In this document: one piece after another, positions 1-7,950 of the stretch
How the letters are laid out: every line of letters begins with the position of its first letter
Numbering within the stretch: the stretch's first letter is position 1
Program-made: the position numbers and the translations under genes
Assembly (NCBI GenBank): GCA_009839615.1
Contig: VXPH01000212.1
Span: forward strand, 1-37,618
Reading direction: 5' to 3'
DNA: 37,618 bases
Source of the DNA: Nitrospinota bacterium
GTDB taxonomy: Bacteria > UBA8248
The notes under the pieces: generated by a model
What the model was told of the DNA's origin: nothing
The model's input: the letters and a program-made list of their open reading frames with translations, nothing else
Database searches by the model: none

Positions 1-10
1 AACAGCCCCG
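1..10. repeat. possible right end of a dispersed repeat cut by the window edge
   Basis: The first bases, AACAGCCCCG, equal the outer end of the element at 15838-16088 (bases 16080-16089, just after GGGCTTTTTC). The window may therefore open at the end of another copy. Ten bases is short, so this is a weak call that depends on the sequence to the left. Confidence 0.3.
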
Positions 11-87
11 TGTTTCAAAGACGCGATCATTGCGAAGCGGCTCTGTATCGATTCCTCCCGCCAGGCTGACAGTCGGTAAAATTGCGG

Positions 88-116
88 TTGCGCCGCCATT
101 GCGCTTGTCATAGTAT
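88..116 (+). promoter_or_regulatory. candidate sigma70-type promoter for the TRAP operon
   Basis: TTGCGC (88-93), a 17-base spacer and TAGTAT (111-116) lie about 120 bases before the receptor gene. Matches are 3/6 and 4/6, so the call is weak. Nothing else is evident in bases 11-239 apart from the ribosome binding site AAAAGGAGAA before the start at 240. Confidence 0.3.
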
Positions 117-239
117 GTTTCGCTGCATCACGAGGCATTACGAATGGGTCTTGAAGGATGGTCGGCCGTTCGTTTTCAACCGGCGGGCCGGCCGCTCATC
201 ATGTGGGCTTGAATCACCTCTCATAAAAAGGAGAACCAA

Positions 240-1355
240 ATGAAACGTCGTGACTTTATGACCGGCGCCGCGGCCGGGACCGCCGCTGCGGTCGTGACGG
301 GCAGCGGGTTGGCCCAGGCCCAGAAGGCGCCCGCCATGATGAAGAAGCGCATCGAGATCGCCATCGTCACCACCTGGCCGCGCGACTTCCCGGGCCTCGG
401 CACCGGGGCGCAGCGCTTCGCCAAGCGCCTCCAGGACATGAGCGACGGCCGCATCAAGGTGAGCTACTTCGCCGCCGGCGAGCGCGTCGGCGCCTTCGAC
501 TCGTTCGACGAGGTGGCTTCGGGCAACGCGCAGGCCTACCACGCGGCCGACTACTACTGGAAGGGCAAGCATCCGGGGTGGGCCTATTTCACCTCCGTGC
601 CCTTCGGCCTCACCTACACCGAGTTCAACGCCTGGATCCGCTTCGGCGGAGGACAGCAGCTCTGGGACGAGCTGGCCGGAGGGTTCGGGCTCAAGGGCCT
701 CATGTGCGGCAACACGGGCGTCCAGATGGGCGGCTGGTTCCGCAAGGAGATCAACAGCGCCGACGACTTGAAGGGCCTCAAGATGCGCATCCCGGGCCTC
801 GGCGGCGACGTCATGGCGAAGCTCGGCGCCTCGCCGGTATCCCTGCCCGGCGGGCAGATCTACGAGAACCTCGTTTCGGGCGCCATCGACGCCACCGAAT
901 GGGTGGGACCGTGGAACGACGAGTTCATGAAGTTCTACGAGGCGGCCAAGTACTACTACTATCCGGGCATGCACGAGCCCGGCTCGATGTTGTCCGTGGG
1001 TCTCAACAAGAAGTTCTGGGATTCGCTCTCGAAGGCCGATCAGACGCTCATCGAGGCCGCGGCCTCCATGGAGAACGACGTCATGATGGCCGAGTACAAT
1101 GCCAAGAACGGCGCGGCGCTGGCGCGGCTGACGCGCGATCAGGGCGTCCAGGTGCGCAAGTTCAACGACGACGTCTACGACGCGTTCGGGAAAGCGGCCG
1201 AGGAGGTCTTCGCGGGCGTGGTGACCCACAGTCCGCTCGCCAAGCGCATCCACGAGAGCTTCGACAAGGCGCGCCGCGAGGTCGGGGCATGGTCGAATCT
1301 CGCCGACCAGGCGTTCGTGGCGCAGCGCAACCGCGTGCTGGGCGTTTCGAGCTAG
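240..1355 (+). CDS. TRAP transporter solute-binding protein, TakP/DctP family
   Basis: Periplasmic receptor of a TRAP transporter, 371 residues, the usual length. The N-terminus has a Tat-type signal (RRDFM at 3-7, then an alanine-rich stretch ending near AQAQ at 25-28), so it is probably exported folded. The mature part resembles the keto-acid receptor TakP. It has GNTGVQMGGWF at 158-168 (Q162), a PGLGGD loop at 185-190, and GAIDATEWVGPWND at 214-227. E220, W221 and Q162 fall where TakP residues hold the ligand-bound cation. An AGGAG-type ribosome site precedes the ATG. The two permease genes follow directly, so the three form one operon. The ligand is inferred to be an organic acid (2-oxo acid or aromatic/mandelate-like); the sequence does not settle which. 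Confidence 0.9.
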   Translation: MKRRDFMTGAAAGTAAAVVTGSGLAQAQKAPAMMKKRIEIAIVTTWPRDFPGLGTGAQRFAKRLQDMSDGRIKVSYFAAGERVGAFDSFDEVASGNAQAYHAADYYWKGKHPGWAYFTSVPFGLTYTEFNAWIRFGGGQQLWDELAGGFGLKGLMCGNTGVQMGGWFRKEINSADDLKGLKMRIPGLGGDVMAKLGASPVSLPGGQIYENLVSGAIDATEWVGPWNDEFMKFYEAAKYYYYPGMHEPGSMLSVGLNKKFWDSLSKADQTLIEAAASMENDVMMAEYNAKNGAALARLTRDQGVQVRKFNDDVYDAFGKAAEEVFAGVVTHSPLAKRIHESFDKARREVGAWSNLADQAFVAQRNRVLGVSS

Positions 1356-1397
1356 ACGTCCGGCGCATAGCGTGACGGATCACTATGGTTTTCCACG

Positions 1398-2390
1398 GTG
1401 ACTGAGGATCGGTTCAACGAGGACGAAAAACGGCCCGGCATCGCGGACGCGCTCTACCGCGCGTTCGCGCTGTCGCTGGCCGCGACGACGTTCGTTTTCC
1501 TCTTCAACAACTACCTGGTCTTCTGGCATGGCTGGCCGGGCGTCGCGCCCGTCTTAGGCGGCGCGGCGGCGTTCCTGGGATTGCTGCAGCTAGCCGGCTA
1601 CGTCATCCCGGTCGCCGCCATCAAAGTCTTCGCGCTCAGGAACCGGGAGAGGCCGTTTGCGTCTGACGCGGCGCTTCTCTACGCCGTCACCGCCTACGTC
1701 ATCGCCGCGGCATTCTGGTCGACGTTCTTCATCGGCATCGTCGACGGCGTCATATCGTTCCTGCGCGTGGAAGGGCTCCTGCCCGCGGTGTTCGGCAAGA
1801 AGCTGGCCCAGCAACTGGGCGTCTCGAGTTTCCGCGGCGTCTACGTGCATTTGCCGCTCATGCTCGCGGCGGCGGTGGTGGCCTACTACAGGCGGGGGCT
1901 CGACTTCATCTGGCTCGCGCTGCTCGTGGTCGTCGCCGAGTTCCAGATCGTCATCGCGCGCTTCATCTTCTCCTACGAGCAGGCGTTCATGGGCGATCTC
2001 GTTCGCTTCTGGTACGCAGCGCTGTTCCTGTTCGCCAGCGCCCATACCCTGGTCGCCGGAGGCCACGTCCGCGTGGACGTGCTCTACACGCATTTCACCG
2101 ATCGGCGCAAGGCCATGGTCAACGCGTGGGGCTCCATTCTGCTGGGCGTGCCGCTGTGCTGGACCATCCTCGCCGTCGGCATGGCGGGCAAGGCGTCCGT
2201 CATCAACAGCCCGCTGCTTTATTTCGAAACCTCCCAGAGCGGGTACGGCCTCTACGTCAAGTACCTCATGGCGGGCTTCCTCGCCGTCTACGCCGTCTCC
2301 ATGATGACGCAGTTCCTGGCGTACTACCTCGACGCGATGGCGGTCCTTCGCGGGCAGTCGCCCAGCGAACCCGCGCACGAGCCGGCCTGA
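1398..2390 (+). CDS. TRAP transporter small permease (DctQ-like), long form
   Basis: Membrane subunit that pairs with the large permease. It has 330 residues, much longer than the roughly 170 of classical DctQ. I count about eight hydrophobic segments (near 24-42, 49-75, 90-115, 150-166, 170-190, 206-222, 244-262 and 292-312). The DctQ-like part is the C-terminal half, with the stretch around GGHVRVDVLY. Such long forms occur with TakP-type receptors. The start is GTG at 1398; the nearby ATG at 1385 is in another frame and stops after six codons. It lies 42 bases after the receptor gene, and its stop is two bases before the next start, so translation is probably coupled. Confidence 0.85.
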   Translation: MTEDRFNEDEKRPGIADALYRAFALSLAATTFVFLFNNYLVFWHGWPGVAPVLGGAAAFLGLLQLAGYVIPVAAIKVFALRNRERPFASDAALLYAVTAYVIAAAFWSTFFIGIVDGVISFLRVEGLLPAVFGKKLAQQLGVSSFRGVYVHLPLMLAAAVVAYYRRGLDFIWLALLVVVAEFQIVIARFIFSYEQAFMGDLVRFWYAALFLFASAHTLVAGGHVRVDVLYTHFTDRRKAMVNAWGSILLGVPLCWTILAVGMAGKASVINSPLLYFETSQSGYGLYVKYLMAGFLAVYAVSMMTQFLAYYLDAMAVLRGQSPSEPAHEPA

Positions 2391-2392
2391 AC

Positions 2393-5044
2393 GTGGAACT
2401 CTTCTTTCTCGCACTGTTGATCCTGGCCATGGCCGGGGCGCTGGCGTCGGGTTACCCGGTGGCCTTCGCGCTGCCCGGCTCGGCCATCCTGACCATCGGA
2501 CTCGCGTCGATCACCGGCTACCTCTTCGCAGGCGACGCAAGCGCCTTCTTCGCGCAGGACGGCCCCGTCCAGTGGCTCACGGCCGGCGTCACCAATTTCC
2601 GGGGCGTCTACTGGGAGGTCGAGCGCGACACCATCATCGCCGTGCCCCTGTTCGTGTTCATGGGCATCATGCTGCAGCGCTCGAAGATCGCCGAGGACCT
2701 GCTGGTGACCATGGCGCGCCTGTTCGGGCCGGTTCCGGGCGGCCTCGGCATCTCGGTGGTGCTGGTGGGCGCGCTGCTTGCCGCCACCACCGGCATTCTC
2801 GGCGCCACCGTGGTGGCCATGGGCCTCATCTCGCTGCCGGCCATGCTGCGCAACGGCTACTCGCGCCAGCTCGCCACCGGGACCATCTGCGCGGCGGGCA
2901 CGCTGGGGCAGATCATCCCGCCCTCCGTGGTGCTCATCATCCTGGCCGACCAGCTCTCGAACGCCACCGACCAGGCGGGCACCCTGCGGCTGGTGGACTT
3001 CAAGGCCTCCACCGGCCAGTTCATCATGCCCACGGAGTTCGGCATCACCTCGGCCAGCGCGGGCGACATGTTCCTGGGGGCCATCGTGCCCGGCCTCGTG
3101 CTGGTGGGCCTCTACGTCATCTACATCCTCACGGTCGCGCTCATACGGCCTGACAGCGCGCCGGCCATCCCCATGATAGGAAGTTTCGACCGCCAGTTCG
3201 CCTTCCGCGTGCTGCTGGCGCTCATCCCGCCCCTGGCGCTCATCCTGGCCGTGCTCGGCTCCATCATCGCAGGGGTCGCCACGGTCAACCAGGCCGGCGC
3301 CATCGGCGCCGTCGGCGCCACCATCATGGCGGGCTACCGGTTGAGTGAGGGACAGCGCGGGTGCTACACGCCGGCCATCATCGCGGGCCTTTCCCTGCTG
3401 GCGCTCTTCATCCTGCTGGCCACCTTCGACCTCAACATACGCACGATTCACGGCGCCTACGAGGCTATCGGCGTGACGTTCGCTGCGGTCGCAGTCGCAG
3501 GGCTGCTGGTCGCCGTGGCCTGGAGCGGCTGGCGCGCCTACCGCACCGAACAGATGCTCGCGGGCGTCATGGTGGAGACCGCCAAGACCACGGCCATGGT
3601 TTTCATCATCCTCCTGGGCGCGGCCATGCTCACCTCGGCCTTCCGGGGCTTCGGCGGCGAGGAGCTGGTGAAGGAGTTTCTCACCACGCTGCCCGGCGGT
3701 TTCTGGAGCCAGTTCGTCGTCGTCATGGCGGTGATCTTCATCCTCGGGTTTTTCCTCGATTTCATCGAGATAGCGGTGGTGGTGGTGCCCATCGTGGCCC
3801 CCATCCTGCTCTCGGACCCCTCGGCCAACGTCACCGCCGTCTGGCTCGGGGTGATGATAGGCGTCAACATGCAGACTTCCTTCCTCACGCCGCCGTTCGG
3901 CTTCGCGCTGTTCTACCTGCGCGGCGTTGCGCCATCCGACGTGCTGACGACGGACATCTACAAGGGCGTGGTCGCCTTCATCGCCCTGCAACTCGTGGCC
4001 CTGGGCATCGTGGGCTTCTATCCTCCCCTGGTGAACTACCTGCCGATGCGTACGTCGCTCACCGGCGAGACCGCGCCGCCCCCGCGGAACCCGCGCCTCC
4101 AGAACTGCCTGGAGCAACACCTGTTCGAGCAATACGACCGCGACGGCGAGACGATCCGCGCGAGCATTCGAACCGCGCAGAACCTCGATGCCGGCTATCT
4201 GCCCAACAAAATCCGGGGGCAACTGACCGGCGGCATGGAGAAGGCGGCCCGGACCTTCGATCTGGTCGCGCAGGTGCGCCGCGCCAGCGCGGAGCGTGAG
4301 AAGTTCGGGGAGACCTACAAGCCCGTACATACCATCATCAGGCGGGTCAACGCGGACGAGAGGCGGATCGACCGCCATATCCGCGAGTTGCGCACCACTA
4401 TCCGGCGCATGGGGCGCGATACGGACGCCGCGGCGGCGCTGCGCCACGAGATCAACGAGTTAAAGAAACAAAGGGCGCGCGTGGAGGCGAGACGCCCCGA
4501 AGGCGGGAAGAAGATGCGCCGTCGTTACCTGACCCTGGAGCGGAAGGAGACCCGCGCCCGGCGCACCTACCGGCGCAACGTCGACGACGCTTATAGCTCG
4601 GTGCGCAAGGTGCGCGAGATGCTGGCGAAGGTAGCGGCTCTCGAGGAAGCGGGCGTAAAGCTCAAGGGGCTGCCGGAAGTCCTCCAGACGCAGACGGCCA
4701 AAAAGGCGGGTTCCGCCATCCGCGAAGCGGAGCGGGCGTTCAGAAAAGTTCCCGGAACCTACGATTTGCGCTCAGGCCTCTCCAGGGCGCGCGCAGACTC
4801 CAGGCGGGGCAAGTCCGGCAAAAAGCGCGCCGAAAAGCGTCTGAACGATGTGCTCACTCTCTTCAATCGCGAAGTGAAGTGGCGAACCCGCGCCGCCCTG
4901 GAGCTCGACCCCGGCCTGGCCGCGTATGAGGCCGCCATACGCGGAACCATCGGGGTCCGGCAGCTGGAGCGGCTTCCGGCCCGGCTCGCGAAACCCGTGG
5001 CGGCCTGCATGTCGCACCACCGCGACATCTCGCTCAGCTTCTAG
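2393..5044 (+). CDS. TRAP transporter large permease (DctM-like) with long C-terminal extension
   Basis: Ion-coupled transport subunit of the TRAP system. Residues 1 to about 545 are strongly hydrophobic and resemble large permeases paired with TakP receptors: GNxR/GTLGQIIPPS-type motifs (GTLGQIIPPSVV near 170), long hydrophilic insertions, and a final helix ending at FYPPLVNYLP. Instead of stopping there, the frame continues for about 333 residues rich in Arg, Lys and Glu, with heptad-like stretches near 650-770 that suggest a cytoplasmic coiled coil. Total length is 883 residues; ordinary DctM has about 430. The start is GTG at 2393, two bases after the small permease stop; the frame is open further upstream but only as antisense-like sequence inside dctQ. 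The role of the extension is unknown. Confidence 0.85.
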   Translation: MELFFLALLILAMAGALASGYPVAFALPGSAILTIGLASITGYLFAGDASAFFAQDGPVQWLTAGVTNFRGVYWEVERDTIIAVPLFVFMGIMLQRSKIAEDLLVTMARLFGPVPGGLGISVVLVGALLAATTGILGATVVAMGLISLPAMLRNGYSRQLATGTICAAGTLGQIIPPSVVLIILADQLSNATDQAGTLRLVDFKASTGQFIMPTEFGITSASAGDMFLGAIVPGLVLVGLYVIYILTVALIRPDSAPAIPMIGSFDRQFAFRVLLALIPPLALILAVLGSIIAGVATVNQAGAIGAVGATIMAGYRLSEGQRGCYTPAIIAGLSLLALFILLATFDLNIRTIHGAYEAIGVTFAAVAVAGLLVAVAWSGWRAYRTEQMLAGVMVETAKTTAMVFIILLGAAMLTSAFRGFGGEELVKEFLTTLPGGFWSQFVVVMAVIFILGFFLDFIEIAVVVVPIVAPILLSDPSANVTAVWLGVMIGVNMQTSFLTPPFGFALFYLRGVAPSDVLTTDIYKGVVAFIALQLVALGIVGFYPPLVNYLPMRTSLTGETAPPPRNPRLQNCLEQHLFEQYDRDGETIRASIRTAQNLDAGYLPNKIRGQLTGGMEKAARTFDLVAQVRRASAEREKFGETYKPVHTIIRRVNADERRIDRHIRELRTTIRRMGRDTDAAAALRHEINELKKQRARVEARRPEGGKKMRRRYLTLERKETRARRTYRRNVDDAYSSVRKVREMLAKVAALEEAGVKLKGLPEVLQTQTAKKAGSAIREAERAFRKVPGTYDLRSGLSRARADSRRGKSGKKRAEKRLNDVLTLFNREVKWRTRAALELDPGLAAYEAAIRGTIGVRQLERLPARLAKPVAACMSHHRDISLSF

Positions 5045-5048
5045 GGGA

Positions 5049-5105
5049 GTTCGGGGCAGTTTTCCCGTCGGCGTCATTCTGGCGTGTATCACGCCGCCCC
5101 GAACT
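5049..5105. terminator. nested hairpin between convergent dctM and higA
   Basis: Perfect 10-base arms AGTTCGGGGC (5049-5058) and GCCCCGAACT (5096-5105) enclose a second hairpin, GGCGTG-TAT-CACGCC (5081-5095). It lies between two convergent genes and covers the higA stop codon. There is no clear T-run, so a bidirectional terminator is likely but not proven. Confidence 0.45.
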
Positions 5106-5376
5106 TCTCGACCTCGATTTCATCGAGGTGGGCGCGCGCCTGCCAGAGATCGTGAGCCATCTGCAGGCCGAGCCAGGTCTCCGGCGTCGAGCCGAACGCC
5201 TTGGAAAGGCGGATCGCCATCTCTATAGAGACCCCCGTGCGCTCGTTGATCAGCTCCGACAAGGTCTGGCGCGCGACGCCGAGACCCACAGCAGCCTTGG
5301 TCACGGACAATCCGAGTGGTTCGAGACATTGCCGCTTCACGATTCCGCCTGGATGCGGAGGATTTTTCATCGCCAT
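5089..5376 (-). CDS. higA: HigA-type antitoxin, XRE-family DNA-binding protein
   Basis: Antitoxin and probable autorepressor of a type II toxin-antitoxin pair. It has 95 residues. The N-terminus has the HigA/VapI signature (NPPHPGGIVKRQCLEPLGLS), followed by a helix-turn-helix (TKAAVGLGVARQTLSELINE) and the typical WLGLQMAHDLWQA tail. I chose the ATG at 5376 because GAGG lies eight bases before it; an earlier in-frame ATG at 5412 would overlap the toxin gene and lacks such a site. It begins 13 bases after the higB stop. The toxin-first order is typical of hig modules. Confidence 0.88.
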   Translation of the reverse strand: MAMKNPPHPGGIVKRQCLEPLGLSVTKAAVGLGVARQTLSELINERTGVSIEMAIRLSKAFGSTPETWLGLQMAHDLWQARAHLDEIEVEKFGAA

Positions 5377-5389
5377 CACTTTGCCCTCA

Positions 5390-5668
5390 TCAATGGTAGT
5401 CGAGGTAATCAACGTCGATTACGTCCCCCTCTTCGAACCGAAAGGTCACCCGCCAGTTCCCCGAGACTACCACGGCGTAATAGCCCCTCAGTTCACCCTT
5501 CAGTGAATGGAGCCGGAAACCGGGAATGTCAACGTCTCGTGGCCGTCGGCTCCTGTCGAGAACGGCCAGGATATCTCTCAGCTTCTGGACATGCTCCGGC
5601 GCAACTCGCCGCGCCGTTCGACCATCGTAGAGTGCTTTCAAGCCCCGATGTCTGAAGGACGCAATCAT
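5390..5668 (-). CDS. higB: HigB-type toxin, RelE/ParE superfamily
   Basis: Toxin of the pair; HigB proteins are ribosome-dependent mRNA endonucleases. At 92 residues it is full length. The family pattern is complete: MIxSFRHRGLKALYDG at the start, PGFRLHSLKGELRGYYAVVVSGNWRVTFRF in the middle, and DVDYLDYH at the end. H92 and the basic residues R51, K56 and R72 are candidate catalytic or RNA-binding positions. No ribosome binding site precedes the ATG. The likely promoter places the transcript start at or next to the ATG, so the mRNA may be leaderless. The module sits between the TRAP operon and a dehydrogenase operon and is unrelated to either. Confidence 0.88.
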   Translation of the reverse strand: MIASFRHRGLKALYDGRTARRVAPEHVQKLRDILAVLDRSRRPRDVDIPGFRLHSLKGELRGYYAVVVSGNWRVTFRFEEGDVIDVDYLDYH

Positions 5669-5674
5669 TCATCA

Positions 5675-5703
5675 AGACTAATATGTCAGGTGTCATCTGT
5701 CAA
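5675..5703 (-). promoter_or_regulatory. candidate higBA promoter with three TGACA heptads
   Basis: On the minus strand, consensus TTGACA (5703-5698) and a 17-base spacer lead to a weak TAGTCT (5680-5675). Three TGACA words in a row, seven bases apart (plus-strand TGTCA at 5684, 5691 and 5698), overlap the promoter. They are a candidate site for autorepression by HigA or the HigBA complex. The -10 match is poor, so the exact promoter is uncertain. Confidence 0.45.
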
Positions 5704-5823
5704 CTGACGGATTGGCGACAGCGGCAATAACATTGCCTGCCTTTTCGTTGCTTTTTTTAGTAGTGACGATCAAAAACCACACAGCATCGAGAAAGTCCGA
5801 CGCCCCTTGCACAAGCCTTTCTT

Positions 5824-6717
5824 TTACCTCCCCTCCCGCGCCTCGAACACCTTGTAGACCGCCGCGCTGTCGAGGGAGCCGAAGCCGAGTTCCTGTCCTT
5901 GGGTGTAAAAGGGCAGGCAGAGATCGCCGAGCGGCATATTGGCGTCCACGCTTTGGCCCAGGGCGAGGCCGAGCTTGATGTCCTTGGTCAGCACGTCGAG
6001 CGTGCTTACCGGGTTGGTGAAGTCCCCGCTGATCATCCGGGGGCCGCGGTTTCTGAGCTGCCTGCTGTCGGCGGCGCTTCTCATGAAGGCGTCGAGCAGG
6101 AGTTCCCCTTTCACGCCCGCCCTCAGGCCCATGCGCAGGGACTCTGCGATGGCGCACCGCTGCAGGCAGGTGAGGTAGTTGATGAGCACCTTCATCGTCG
6201 CGCCGTCGCCCGCAGCACCACAGTGGATCTGATCGGAGAGCAGACGCGCGAAAATGTCCTTCACGAGCGCGTGCGTTTGCTCCTCCCCGCCGACGAGGAA
6301 GAGGCCCGACCTGTTCTTCACGTTCTCGCTGTTGCCGCTCACGCACGCCTCCATGAAGTCGAAGCCGCGCTCCGCACACAGGCGCGCCATCTCGCGCGTG
6401 TCCTCGGGGTCGGAGGTGGTGGTGTCGACCACGGCCTTTGGTTTCTTGTCCGGATCGGCCGTGAGATAGCCGTCCTCCCCCCGCGCGCATTCGAGCGATA
6501 TCTTCGAGTTCGGCACCGAGATGAAGACGATGTCCGCCGCCTCGGCCACCTCCTTCGGCGAGGCGAGGGCCAAACCTCCCATGTCCTCGAACGCCTCGCG
6601 CGCCGCAGCGACCGGGTCCGCGCCCACGAGGCGGTAGCCGTCCTCGATCAGGTTCCTGGAAAACGCCCGGCCCATGAGGCCCAGGCCGATGAAGCCGATG
6701 GTTTCTCGTGTGTTCAT
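5824..6717 (-). CDS. 3-hydroxyisobutyrate-dehydrogenase-like NAD(P)-dependent oxidoreductase
   Basis: Beta-hydroxyacid dehydrogenase that oxidises a small 3-hydroxy acid or reduces the corresponding semialdehyde, using NAD(P). It has 297 residues, normal for the family. The N-terminal Rossmann motif GFIGLGLMG is at 8-16. The substrate loop usually written DAPVSGG is ACVSGNS here (124-130). The catalytic lysine lies in GDGATMK (K176), followed by N180. The last residues are consistent with the all-helical C-terminal domain. It lies 104 bases downstream of the alcohol dehydrogenase on the same strand, probably in one transcript. The exact substrate is open; the altered loop argues against assuming 3-hydroxyisobutyrate. 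Confidence 0.85.
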   Translation of the reverse strand: MNTRETIGFIGLGLMGRAFSRNLIEDGYRLVGADPVAAAREAFEDMGGLALASPKEVAEAADIVFISVPNSKISLECARGEDGYLTADPDKKPKAVVDTTTSDPEDTREMARLCAERGFDFMEACVSGNSENVKNRSGLFLVGGEEQTHALVKDIFARLLSDQIHCGAAGDGATMKVLINYLTCLQRCAIAESLRMGLRAGVKGELLLDAFMRSAADSRQLRNRGPRMISGDFTNPVSTLDVLTKDIKLGLALGQSVDANMPLGDLCLPFYTQGQELGFGSLDSAAVYKVFEAREGR

Positions 6718-6821
6718 GTTCGTTTTTCTCTCCTCAAGTCGATGCCTGAATGATTGTCGATGCGTAGTTTTTTATGCGGGAAAGGTTGCCGGAACCAGAT
6801 GATGGCCGGAAATTATGAAAC

Positions 6822-7871
6822 TCAGCCTTCTTCACGCGGGATGAGCACCACCTTGATGGCCCCGTCTTTTCGCTCGCGCATCATCTCGATGCCCCGGTGG
6901 ACCATCGAGAGGGGTATCTGGTGGGTGATCATGGGCTTCACGTTCAATTCCCCCCGGGCGGCGAGGTCGATGCAGACCTCGAAGGTGTCGGGATGTCCGC
7001 GCGAGCCGATGATCTCCTTTTCGAGATGCTGAAGGTGTTCGAGCGGCACCGGCGCATCCACCGAGAAGGCGCCCACGACCACGATGCGCCCGCCCTTTCT
7101 CGCCATCTCGAAGGCCTGGGCCATCGTCTTGTTCTGCGCCCCGCCCACGACTTCCAAGACGGCGTCCGCCCCGTGCCCGCCCGTCAGGTCCTGTACGGCG
7201 GAGACGGGATCATGTTCTCGCACGTCTATCGTCTCATCCGCCCCCATCTCCCGGGCGACTTCGAGCCGCTCCGCCACCGCGTCGAGCGCGATGACGCGGC
7301 CTCCGGCGTATTTGGCACTTGCCAGCGCGCACAGGCCCACCGGCCCCATGCCGATGATGGCCACCGTCTCGCCGGCTTCCATCCGCGCGCGGTTCATCAC
7401 CACGTGGTAGCCCGTGCCCAGCGTCTGCATCACCGATGCGGTGGCGTCGTCGAGCGCATCCGGCAAGGGGAGCACGCACCTGGCGGGCGCGACGACGTGG
7501 CGGCTGTAGCCGCCGTCGGCGTTCATGCCGATGGAGCGCGAGTCGTTGCACAGGTTCACCCGGCCCATTTTGCAGAAATAGCATTCTCCGCAGTGCACGT
7601 GGTTCTCGATGCAGGCGCGCGCGCCGATTTCCACGCCCTCTACGCCCGGGCCCAGCGCGCTCACGACGCCCATGAGTTCGTGGCCCGGCACGACGGGGTA
7701 TTTCGCGCGCCGCACGTGGCCGTCGATCAGGTGGAAATCGCTGCCGCATATCGCGCAGGCGCCGACTTCGACGAGCACCTCGCCGGGGCCGGGTTCGGGA
7801 GTCGGGCGTTCTACGAGTTCGAGGCGTCCCGGTTCATGCAGAAGGGCGGCGAGCGAGTTTTCGGTGCGCAA
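6822..7871 (-). CDS. zinc-dependent medium-chain alcohol dehydrogenase
   Basis: NAD(P)- and zinc-dependent dehydrogenase of the MDR superfamily (threonine/sorbitol/butanediol dehydrogenase-like), 349 residues. Catalytic-zinc ligands are visible as CAICGSD (C42) and GHE (H64, E65). The structural-zinc cysteines are C94, C97, C100 and C108. The cofactor motif is GMGPVG in the second half. I place the start at TTG 7871 because GGAGG lies seven bases upstream and the protein aligns from there; the frame is open for 65 more codons, but that stretch runs through the repeat element and is not protein-like. The substrate is unknown. It probably heads a two-gene unit with the dehydrogenase downstream. 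Confidence 0.85.
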   Translation of the reverse strand: MRTENSLAALLHEPGRLELVERPTPEPGPGEVLVEVGACAICGSDFHLIDGHVRRAKYPVVPGHELMGVVSALGPGVEGVEIGARACIENHVHCGECYFCKMGRVNLCNDSRSIGMNADGGYSRHVVAPARCVLPLPDALDDATASVMQTLGTGYHVVMNRARMEAGETVAIIGMGPVGLCALASAKYAGGRVIALDAVAERLEVAREMGADETIDVREHDPVSAVQDLTGGHGADAVLEVVGGAQNKTMAQAFEMARKGGRIVVVGAFSVDAPVPLEHLQHLEKEIIGSRGHPDTFEVCIDLAARGELNVKPMITHQIPLSMVHRGIEMMRERKDGAIKVVLIPREEG

Positions 7872-7919
7872 AGGGGATCCTCCGGTGGTGATTTTCGGTT
7901 TTCGGCGATTCGGCGACGC

Positions 7920-7925
7920 ACTATA
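7920..7925 (-). promoter_or_regulatory. candidate -10 box of the alcohol dehydrogenase promoter
   Basis: TATAGT on the minus strand matches five of six -10 bases and lies 49 bases before the TTG start. The -35 region at normal spacing is poor (TGGCGA). The end of the repeat element lies just upstream, so the insertion may have replaced the original upstream region. Confidence 0.3.
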
Positions 7926-7950
7926 AGGTTTTATCCACCGCTTCGCCAGA

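Noticed and set aside
138-1253. Long minus-strand open frame opposite the TRAP receptor
   Set aside because: High GC leaves long antisense frames; the plus strand encodes a complete TakP-like protein with signal and ribosome site.
2126-2392. Open frame upstream of the DctM GTG start
   Set aside because: It lies fully inside the small permease gene and its translation is Arg/His/Pro-rich shadow sequence; the membrane protein begins at the GTG at 2393.
5089-5668. HigBA as part of a mobile island or phage
   Set aside because: No integrase, att-like repeat or phage gene is nearby; it is a lone toxin-antitoxin pair.
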